Shown: positions 41,501 through 48,011 of the stretch, piece by piece
Layout of the letters: each line of letters begins with the position of its first letter
How positions within the stretch are numbered: the stretch's first letter is position 1
Assembly (NCBI GenBank): GCA_016201065.1
Contig: JACQDL010000047.1
Location: 1 to 64,000 of the forward strand
Direction: 5' to 3'
From: Actinomycetota bacterium
GTDB taxonomy: Bacteria; Actinomycetota; Actinomycetes; Mycobacteriales; JACQDL01
Length of the DNA: 64,000 bases
Notes under the pieces: model-generated
The model's input: only the letters and a program-made list of their open reading frames with translations
The model's database searches: none
What the model was told of the DNA's origin: nothing
Translations under genes and position numbers: made by a program

Positions 41501-42768
41501 GTGCCCTCCGGTCGGGTCGGTCGTGTCTGGACGTGAAGGTGCCCGGCCGCCCGGCGGGCCAGCTCGACCGCCGTGGTGGCGTCCGGGCCGGTGGCCACGA
41601 CGTAGCCGAAGCGATCCCGGAACGAATGGCTGATCTCGATCGGCGTGCCCGGCGGGAGCAGCGCGCCGGCGTGGGTGACCCCGGGCCGCCCGCGCGCCTG
41701 TTCGATCCCGTGCACCGCGACGACGGTGCCGGGGCGGGACGCGACCGCGAACTGGATCGCGGCGTGCCGGACCGGCACCGGCCGCGGCCGGACCGTCCGG
41801 CCCGCGGCCTTGCCGACCACCGCGTCCACCAGGTCCGCGCCGGTCGCCAGCTGGACCAGTGTCGGGATCATCCCGCCGGCCAGGCGCGGGTTGACCTCGA
41901 TCACCACCGGTCCGGTCCGGCCCAGCCGCAGCTCGGTGTGTGCCGCACCCCAGGCCAGCCCCAGCGCCGCGAGGGCCCGCCGTGCCGTTCCGGCGAGGTG
42001 CTCGGTGACCCCGCAGGAGATGGGGGCGGGCACGACATGTCCGGTCTCGACGAAGTGCGGATGCGGCCCCAGCTGTTTGGCCACCACCGCGATCGGGCGG
42101 CCGTCGAAGGTCTCCACCGAGTACTCGGGGCCCGGGACGTACTCCTCCACCAGCACCGCTCTGGGCACCGGGCGGCCCCGCTCGTCGACACCGCGGCCGA
42201 GCAGGTCGGTGCTGTGCTCGTGCACCGACTCGGCGTCCGGGCAGAGCCGGACACCGACCGATCCGGATCCGCTGACCGGCTTCACGACGACCGGGAACCC
42301 CAACCCGCACGCCGCGTGGACGGCCGCCGCAGCGCGCCGGGCGACGTGGAACCCCGGCACCGCGACGCCGGCCGTGGCCAGCAGCTGGCGCTGCCGCCGC
42401 TTGTCCCGGCAGCGCAGCAGGGTGTGCGGGTCGGGTGCGCTCAGCGCGAGCCTCCGCGCGGCGCGGGCGGCGGTGGCGACGAAGTACTCCGAGCTGGAGG
42501 TCACCCCGGCCAGGCCGGGTCCTGATCCGGCGGACCGCTGGCGGCACGCGGCGAGCACCCGGTCCGGGTCGTCGGTGTCGAGCTGCTCGTACTCCACGCC
42601 GTCCAGCTCCAGGTAGGGGTAGCGCTCCGGTCGTGCCGCCAGCACGACGGGCCGCAGCCCACGCTGCCGGGCGGCCGCGCAGAACTGCCGCCCGGTGCCG
42701 GTGGTGTTGCTCTCGACCAGGGCCAGCCACGGGCCGGTCCCGCCCGGCTGGCCGGTCCCGCCGGTCAT
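41497..42768 (-). CDS. ATP-grasp ligase
   Basis: A 423-residue ATP-grasp enzyme that joins a carboxylate to an amine through an acyl phosphate. The start ATG 42766-42768 overlaps the lyase stop; an upstream in-frame start reads only the antisense of the lyase end. Visible motifs are GLGFPVVVKPVSGSGSVG (ATP clamp), VLVEEYVPGPEYSVE and the metal site VIEVNPRLAGGM. It lies inside the DABA operon, so it may make an amide of the diamino acid, transiently protect its amine, or build a dipeptide. Known three-gene DABA pathways do not need such a ligase, so its substrate is an open question. Confidence 0.84.
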   Translation of the reverse strand: MTGGTGQPGGTGPWLALVESNTTGTGRQFCAAARQRGLRPVVLAARPERYPYLELDGVEYEQLDTDDPDRVLAACRQRSAGSGPGLAGVTSSSEYFVATAARAARRLALSAPDPHTLLRCRDKRRQRQLLATAGVAVPGFHVARRAAAAVHAACGLGFPVVVKPVSGSGSVGVRLCPDAESVHEHSTDLLGRGVDERGRPVPRAVLVEEYVPGPEYSVETFDGRPIAVVAKQLGPHPHFVETGHVVPAPISCGVTEHLAGTARRALAALGLAWGAAHTELRLGRTGPVVIEVNPRLAGGMIPTLVQLATGADLVDAVVGKAAGRTVRPRPVPVRHAAIQFAVASRPGTVVAVHGIEQARGRPGVTHAGALLPPGTPIEISHSFRDRFGYVVATGPDATTAVELARRAAGHLHVQTRPTRPEGT

Positions 42769-44207
42769 CCGGGACCGGCCAGCCGGGCCACGGCGGCGGC
42801 CAGCTCGCTGGTGGCCGCCGACAGCCGCCGCCGGGTGTCCCGGCTCCACCCGGCGTGCCCGGCGAGGTCGGATCGGGCCGCGGCGAACACGGCGTCGAAG
42901 TCACCGGGTCCACCGCCGGCGACATGGCGGCGCACCACCGCCTGGGGTGTGGGGTCGACGCCGTCGAGCTCGGCGGGCAGATCGGCGGGGTCGAGCCGGG
43001 ACTGCCCGCGCTCGACGGCCCGGCGCACGGCGGCGCCCACCTGATGGTGAGCGGCGCGGAACGGGACCCCGCGCTGCACGAGCCGGTTCGCCAGGGCGGT
43101 GGCGACGACGAACCCGTCCTCGGCGGCGGCCCGCATCCGGTCCGGTGCCGGCTGGGCGCCGTGGACCAGCGCCTGGCTGAGCAGCACCGCGTCGCGGGCG
43201 GCGGCGAACCCGGGCCACAGCACGGCCATCGCCTCGCCACCGACCTCGATGGCGTTGGTGAACGGTGTGCCGCGCATCATCGTCGCCGCGGCCGTCCACG
43301 CGCCGATCACCGCGCCGGCCTTGGCCCGGGTGTGTTCGAGCAGGAACGCGTTGCGCTTCTGCGGCATCGCCGAGCTGCCGCCCACCAGCCGGTCCGGGAA
43401 CGTCACGAACCCGAACTCACCGGTGCTCCACAGCTGCAGGTCGGTAGCCAGCCTGCTGAGCACCAGGGCTGCGCCGGCGGCGGCGGCCACGGCCCGCAGG
43501 CAGGCGTCGCGGCTGGCCACCGCGTCCAGCGCGTGTGGGGCCGGCCGCGGGAACCCCAGCAGCCGGGCGACCCGTGCCGGGTCGATCGGCAGCTCGGTGC
43601 CGGCCGCGGCGCCGGCGCCCATCGGGCAGCCGACCTGGGACTCGACCGCCTGCCGGAGGGCGGTGGTGTCCCGCCCGATGGCCAGCGCCACACCGACCAG
43701 GTAGTAGCCGTAGGTAATCGGCAGCGCCGGCTGGTAGTGGGTGTGCACCGGCATCACGACGTCCCGGTGGGCCCGGGCGCGGGCCAGCAGCACCGCGTGC
43801 AGCCGGGTCAGCTCGCCGACCAGATCCAGCGACGCGTCCCGCAGCCGCATCGCCGCGATGGTCGCGTTGAGGTCGTTGCGGGACCGCCCGGTGTGCAGCC
43901 GGCCACCGGTGCCGGGCCCCAGCGAGGCGATCAGCTGGTTCTCGTACGCCAGGTACCGGCCCCGCGGGGCCGGCACACCGACCAGCGGTGCGAACCGCTG
44001 CGCCCGCAGCTCGGCGATCCGGCGCAGCAGGCGGCCGGCGTCCTCGCGGCCGATCAGCCCGCACTCGGCGAGCATCACCAGGTGCGCCTGGTCCACGGTC
44101 GTGATCAGCGAGAGCTCCTCGGCGAGCTCGCCGGCCGCCGGCCGGCCGTAGACGATCTGCTGGAGGTGCTCGCTGAGGGTGGCGGTCAACCGCCCCGTGC
44201 CGGTCAC
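42765..44207 (-). CDS. Argininosuccinate lyase-family protein (DABA-releasing lyase)
   Basis: A 480-residue member of the fumarase/aspartase superfamily with the signature GGSSAMPQKRNAFLLEH and the N-terminal GGRLHTGRSRNDL motif of argininosuccinate lyases. In DABA biosynthesis a homologue (Pac17 in pacidamycin) eliminates fumarate from an aspartyl adduct to leave the free beta-amine. GTG 44205-44207 overlaps the PLP enzyme stop, so a longer frame to 44297 is not needed. No other arginine biosynthesis genes are nearby, which supports a specialised role. True argininosuccinate lyase activity remains formally possible. Confidence 0.85.
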   Translation of the reverse strand: MTGTGRLTATLSEHLQQIVYGRPAAGELAEELSLITTVDQAHLVMLAECGLIGREDAGRLLRRIAELRAQRFAPLVGVPAPRGRYLAYENQLIASLGPGTGGRLHTGRSRNDLNATIAAMRLRDASLDLVGELTRLHAVLLARARAHRDVVMPVHTHYQPALPITYGYYLVGVALAIGRDTTALRQAVESQVGCPMGAGAAAGTELPIDPARVARLLGFPRPAPHALDAVASRDACLRAVAAAAGAALVLSRLATDLQLWSTGEFGFVTFPDRLVGGSSAMPQKRNAFLLEHTRAKAGAVIGAWTAAATMMRGTPFTNAIEVGGEAMAVLWPGFAAARDAVLLSQALVHGAQPAPDRMRAAAEDGFVVATALANRLVQRGVPFRAAHHQVGAAVRRAVERGQSRLDPADLPAELDGVDPTPQAVVRRHVAGGGPGDFDAVFAAARSDLAGHAGWSRDTRRRLSAATSELAAAVARLAGPG

Positions 44208-45265
44208 GACGCGACTTCCAGAGCCGCGGCCGACCCGGACCGGTCGGCGCCGAGCAGCTCGCGGAGACCGCGCCGTTCCCAGCTGAACCAGCTCCACGCC
44301 GCCGTGGGGTGCGCCGGGTCCGGGACCTGCACCGGTTCACCGCGGCGGGCGCCCCGGTAGCCGTTGTCGAGCAGCCACTGGTCGTTGTAGACGGTGTCCG
44401 CGTACCGGTAGCCCTCGTCGGGAAGCAGGACGACGCACCGCGCGTCGGGGTGGCGGTCGGCCCACCACCGGGCCACCGCGTACGCGGCGCCGCTGGTCGG
44501 TCCCTGGAACAGGGCGTGGTCCCGGTGCAGCTGCCGGGTGGCGGCGAAGACGTCGCCCGCCGGGCACCAGTGCACCTGGTCGAAGATCTGGTGGTCGAGG
44601 TTGGCGGGCAGCAGGCTGTTGCCGAGTCCCCGGACCGCCCTGGGACCGTCCGGGTGGCCGAACAGCACGCTGTCCTGGGTGTCCACGGCGATCGCCTGCA
44701 CCTGCGGGTGCGCCGTGCGCAGCGCCCGCACGGTGCCGCACATCGACCCGCCGGACCCCACCGCGCCGACCACGCAGTCCACGGTTCCGAGCACGTCGGT
44801 GAGATGGTCGGCGACGATCGAGTACGACGCTGGGTTGTCCGGGTTGCTGTACTGCTCGGGGCAGAGGTGGTCCGGGTAGGTTTCCCGCAGCTCGGCCAGG
44901 CGCGCCAGCCGCGCGCCCTGGAACCCGCCCTCCGGTGTGGGGCGCGGGCAGATCTCCACCTCCGCGCCGAGGTCGACCAGCCGGCGTCGCAGGTTCGCGT
45001 CGATGACCGGGTCGCTGACCAGGATCAGCCGCCGTCGCAGCAGCGCGGCCTGCATGGCGAGCGCCAACCCGAAGGTGCCGGAGGTGGTTTCCACGAGCAC
45101 CGTGTCCGGGCCGAGGCGGCCACTCTCCAGGGCCTTGCGCAGGATGAAGCGGGCGGGCACCAGCTTCATCAGCGTGAAGGCGGCCGCGTAGAGATTGCCG
45201 CCCAGCGCGATCACCCGGGGGAGCAGCTGCGCCGCCGTGATCTCGGGGTATGCCTTCCCAGCCAT
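44204..45265 (-). CDS. Cysteine synthase-like PLP enzyme (beta-replacement, DABA pathway)
   Basis: A 353-residue fold-type II PLP enzyme related to cysteine synthase and SbnA. The Schiff-base lysine aligns to TLMKLVPARF, shifted from the usual G-S-x-K-D-R context; TSGTFGLALAMQ binds the substrate carboxylate, and AVGSGGSMCGTVRAL binds the PLP phosphate. In DABA pathways such an enzyme replaces the phosphate of O-phosphothreonine with the amine of aspartate. It is first in the minus-strand operon, behind palindromes C and D. Start ATG 45263-45265 follows AGAGGGA. A variant acting on O-phosphoserine to give diaminopropionate cannot be excluded. Confidence 0.84.
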   Translation of the reverse strand: MAGKAYPEITAAQLLPRVIALGGNLYAAAFTLMKLVPARFILRKALESGRLGPDTVLVETTSGTFGLALAMQAALLRRRLILVSDPVIDANLRRRLVDLGAEVEICPRPTPEGGFQGARLARLAELRETYPDHLCPEQYSNPDNPASYSIVADHLTDVLGTVDCVVGAVGSGGSMCGTVRALRTAHPQVQAIAVDTQDSVLFGHPDGPRAVRGLGNSLLPANLDHQIFDQVHWCPAGDVFAATRQLHRDHALFQGPTSGAAYAVARWWADRHPDARCVVLLPDEGYRYADTVYNDQWLLDNGYRGARRGEPVQVPDPAHPTAAWSWFSWERRGLRELLGADRSGSAAALEVAS

Positions 45266-45345
45266 GTGGTCCCTCTGCGGACGCGATCGGTGCGGCGACG
45301 GTGCCCGTCCCGCCGCACCACCGTCGGGCAGCCGGCGGCGGGGGT

Positions 45346-45363
45346 CTGCTCAGTTCTGCGCAG
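45346..45363. promoter_or_regulatory. Palindromic operator candidate, site C
   Basis: CTGCTCAGTTCTGCGCAG is an 18-bp interrupted dyad (CTGCTCA-N4-TGCGCAG). It lies about 80 bp upstream of the PLP enzyme start, on the side facing the minus-strand operon. Confidence 0.6.
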
Positions 45364-45427
45364 GACCGCCGAGCCGGGTAGTCGGGGGACCCGCCGGTCC
45401 GCGCCGGGGCCGGGGAGCGGCGCGGAC

Positions 45428-45445
45428 CTGCTCAACAGTGAACAG
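45428..45445. promoter_or_regulatory. Palindromic operator candidate, site D
   Basis: CTGCTCAACAGTGAACAG is an 18-bp interrupted dyad (CTGCTCA-N4-TGAACAG), the most symmetric of the four. It lies 33 bp upstream of the carrier protein ATG and 64 bp from site C, so a dimer bound at each could control the divergent operons together. Confidence 0.65.
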
Positions 45446-45466
45446 ACCGGCCGTCCGGGCCGCCTT

Positions 45467-45472
45467 TAGCGT
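45467..45472 (+). promoter_or_regulatory. Probable -10 element of a leaderless promoter
   Basis: TAGCGT ends six bases before the ATG at 45479, and no ribosome-binding site lies between. The classical actinobacterial TANNNT-N6-7-ATG layout predicts a transcript starting at the ATG itself. The same hexamer is 20 bp downstream of palindrome B. Confidence 0.45.
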
Positions 45473-45478
45473 CGGGCC

Positions 45479-45769
45479 ATGACCATCAGCAACAGGCAGT
45501 CGTCGCCCGACGATGCCGAGTCGAGCGTGGAGCACACCGTCCTGGCGATTGTCCGTGAGGTGCTGGGCCGTCCAGGGCTCACCGCCGACCAGGACTTCTT
45601 CGATGTCGGGGCGACGTCGCTGGCGTTCGTCCGGGTGCTTGCCGAGGTGCACCGGCAGATGGGCGTCATGGTGCACCCGGCAGACCTGACCGAGGCGAGC
45701 GCCCGGGCGTTGGCCGGCCACGTCACGGCCTCGGCGTCCCGGTCCACCGTAGCCAGCAGAGGAGCCTGA
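45479..45769 (+). CDS. Free-standing carrier protein
   Basis: A 96-residue acyl/peptidyl carrier with phosphopantetheine attachment at Ser47 in [14 protein letters not shown]. It is encoded immediately before the halogenase (one base between stop and ATG) and the aminoacyl transferase. In coronamic acid biosynthesis the corresponding trio is CmaD (carrier), CmaB (halogenase) and CmaE (transferase), so this carrier most likely presents an amino acid to the halogenase. A second possibility is that it is the acetyl donor ACP of the beta-branching cassette, which is otherwise missing. The transcript is probably leaderless. Confidence 0.85.
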   Translation: MTISNRQSSPDDAESSVEHTVLAIVREVLGRPGLTADQDFFDVGATSLAFVRVLAEVHRQMGVMVHPADLTEASARALAGHVTASASRSTVASRGA

Positions 45770-45770
45770 C

Positions 45771-46721
45771 ATGTCGCAGACGGTCCGCCCCCGCGAGTTC
45801 GCCATGACCGAACAGCAGCTCGCCGACTTCCAGCGGGACGGCTACTTCGGGCCGTTCACGGTGTACGAGGTCGACGAGATGCGGCAGCTGTGGCGCCAGG
45901 AGCGGTTGCGCCTGATGGACCGCGGCAACGCCATCTACAGCGTGGCGGTGGCGGAGTCGGGGAACACCAACATCGCCAACTACGACCGGCACCTGGACTC
46001 GGCCTTCCTCGCCGACCACATCTGCCGGCCCGAGATCGTCGACCGGGTGATGAGCGTGCTCGGCCCGGACGTCCTGTGCTGGCGGACGGAGTTCTTCCCG
46101 AAGTACCCGGGGGACGAGGGAACCGACTGGCACCAGGCCGACAACTTCGCCATCCCGTCCGGCCGGCCGCAGCTGGTCTGGCCCGGCGACGGTGTGCACT
46201 TCGGCGGCACGATCACGGTGTGGACCGCGTTCACCGAGGCCAACGAGCACACCGGGTGTCTACAGTTCATCCCCGGCACCCATCAGCGCATGGTCTACGA
46301 CGAGACCAAGCAGGCGCACTACAACCCCGACCGGATCAACCAGGAGAGCAAGAACGGGACGAAGCGCGGCTTCTTCGGCTACGACTACCGCGAGTTCCAG
46401 GTCGACGAGGACTTCGAGGTCGACGAGTCCAGGGCCGTCCCGATGGTGCTGCGCCCCGGGCAGGCGATCCTCTTCTGGTCGACCCTCATGCACGCCTCCC
46501 TGCCGCATGACGGCAGTACCGAGGAGATGCGGCTGGGGTACGCGGCGCGGTACGTACCGACGTCGGTGAACGTCTACCCGAACACCACCGAGCTCTTCGA
46601 GTACGGCGGCAGCGTCAGCCTGGAGCGGTATGGGTCGGTCGTGGTCGCGGGCGCCAACGACAACCCGACCAACCGGATCGCGACGCACACCACCACCGGG
46701 CACCCGTTCCGGACGCGCTGA
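45771..46721 (+). CDS. SyrB2/CmaB-like non-heme iron halogenase
   Basis: A 316-residue Fe(II)/2-oxoglutarate enzyme of the phytanoyl-CoA dioxygenase fold. The metal motif is H121-Q-A123 ([10 protein letters not shown]), with H241 in [10 protein letters not shown] and an arginine near 254-260 for 2-oxoglutarate. Hydroxylases have Asp or Glu where this protein has Ala123; SyrB2-type halogenases use that gap to bind chloride (H116/A118/H235 in SyrB2, nearly the same spacing and length). It should chlorinate an unactivated carbon of a carrier-tethered amino acid. Gene order with the carrier and SyrC-like transferase supports this. A GAGGAG site precedes the ATG. Confidence 0.9.
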   Translation: MSQTVRPREFAMTEQQLADFQRDGYFGPFTVYEVDEMRQLWRQERLRLMDRGNAIYSVAVAESGNTNIANYDRHLDSAFLADHICRPEIVDRVMSVLGPDVLCWRTEFFPKYPGDEGTDWHQADNFAIPSGRPQLVWPGDGVHFGGTITVWTAFTEANEHTGCLQFIPGTHQRMVYDETKQAHYNPDRINQESKNGTKRGFFGYDYREFQVDEDFEVDESRAVPMVLRPGQAILFWSTLMHASLPHDGSTEEMRLGYAARYVPTSVNVYPNTTELFEYGGSVSLERYGSVVVAGANDNPTNRIATHTTTGHPFRTR

Positions 46722-46742
46722 CCGTCGGAGGAGACCAACGCG

Positions 46743-47987
46743 ATGGCTGCCGGAGGTAGGGAGATGACCCAGACCGGTGCTCAGCTCGCGGCCGAGGCGG
46801 ACCATGCGGTCGTCGAGCTCGTCCGCCTGCTGCGCTCGCTGTGCCCGCTGGCCGAGACCGGCCACCCGGTCCGGTTGCCGCCCGGGCCGCGACCGGTACC
46901 CCCGCCCGGGTACCGGGACGCGGCGGCGGTCGCGATGTACGCCGCCCGGCGGGTCGGCGTACCGCTGGCGCCGCCGGCCGAACCGCCCGGCCCGCCACCC
47001 GGGGAGACCCACGGCCGGCTAGTCACCGACCTGCTGCGCACGGTGCTGCGCCGCCCGGAGCTGGGTCGGGTCCCCCAGGACGCTGGTGCGGAGCTGGACC
47101 GGGTCATCGATGAGACCGCCGCCGACACGATGGAGGGCTGGCGCTCGCCGGTCGTGGTCCGCAGCTGGGACGGCGCCCCGCTGCGGACCTACGCGGCCGG
47201 CGAGCCGGACCGGCCGGCGGTGGTGATCGCCTCGGCCTGCGGCATGCCGGCGGTGCTGGCGGAGGCGTGGATGCGCTTCCTGGCCGGTGACCGGTACGTG
47301 GTCACCTGGGAGACCCGGGGCCTGTTCGGTGCGCTGGAGCCGGCGGAGGTCTTCGACACTCGGGCCCGCGGCGTACCGGCCCAGGCCGAGGACCTCATCG
47401 CCGTGATGGACCGGCACGGCGTCGAGCGGGCGCACGTGATGGGCATGTGCGGCGGCGCGGTGCTCGCCCTGCACGCCGCCGCGGAGTATCCGCAGCGGGT
47501 GTCCGCACTGTCGCTGTGGCACGGGGACTACGAGCTCGGCCCGGACTGCCCCAAGACCGAGCATCAGCGCAACCTCAAGGCGCTGATGGACATGGCCGTG
47601 GACAGCAGGTCCGACGCGACGGCGATCCACGCCGCGCTGCGCGCCACCGCGATGGCCGTGGTGCCCCAGGACGTGGCGCATCTGGTCGTCTACCCGTACC
47701 TGGCGGCGGAGCTCTTCTACCGGTACTGCGCGCTGACCGGCGCGATCATGGGTGCCGACGTGGCCGCGCTGCTTGGTCGGGTTCAGCAGCCGAGCCTGGT
47801 GGTGACCAGCGCGGACGACCGCACCGCGCATCCGGCCGGCTCGCATCGGGTCGCTGCCCGGCTGCGTCACGGCGAGCTGCGGGTGGAACCGCACGGTGAC
47901 CACCTCTCGGTGTTCGCCGCTGGTCCCCGGCTGCGGGACATGCTCGTGGACTTCCTGGACCGGGTGGGCAGCGCGCCCACGGCGTGA
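46743..47987 (+). CDS. SyrC/CmaE-like aminoacyl transferase (Cys alpha/beta-hydrolase)
   Basis: A 414-residue alpha/beta-hydrolase with an N-terminal helical extension, as in SyrC and CmaE. The nucleophile elbow is HVMGMCGGAVLAL, with Cys236 instead of Ser; an acid in TSADDRTAHP and His in VEPHGDHLSVF complete the triad. SyrC and CmaE move aminoacyl groups between carrier proteins by a Cys-bound intermediate. Here it could move the halogenated amino acid from the free carrier, or from the A-T-TE protein, to the orphan N-terminal carrier of the first megasynthase. ATG 46743 follows GGAGGAG; a second ATG at 46764 is a weaker option. Confidence 0.86.
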   Translation: MAAGGREMTQTGAQLAAEADHAVVELVRLLRSLCPLAETGHPVRLPPGPRPVPPPGYRDAAAVAMYAARRVGVPLAPPAEPPGPPPGETHGRLVTDLLRTVLRRPELGRVPQDAGAELDRVIDETAADTMEGWRSPVVVRSWDGAPLRTYAAGEPDRPAVVIASACGMPAVLAEAWMRFLAGDRYVVTWETRGLFGALEPAEVFDTRARGVPAQAEDLIAVMDRHGVERAHVMGMCGGAVLALHAAAEYPQRVSALSLWHGDYELGPDCPKTEHQRNLKALMDMAVDSRSDATAIHAALRATAMAVVPQDVAHLVVYPYLAAELFYRYCALTGAIMGADVAALLGRVQQPSLVVTSADDRTAHPAGSHRVAARLRHGELRVEPHGDHLSVFAAGPRLRDMLVDFLDRVGSAPTA

Positions 47988-48011
47988 GCGCTCCCGCAGG
48001 CGCGCGAGGGG

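Noticed and set aside
45428-45445. Palindrome considered as a LexA (SOS) box
   Set aside because: Actinobacterial LexA boxes are CGAAC-N4-GTTCG-like. This motif is CTGYKCA-N4-TGMRCAG and recurs only at cluster promoters.
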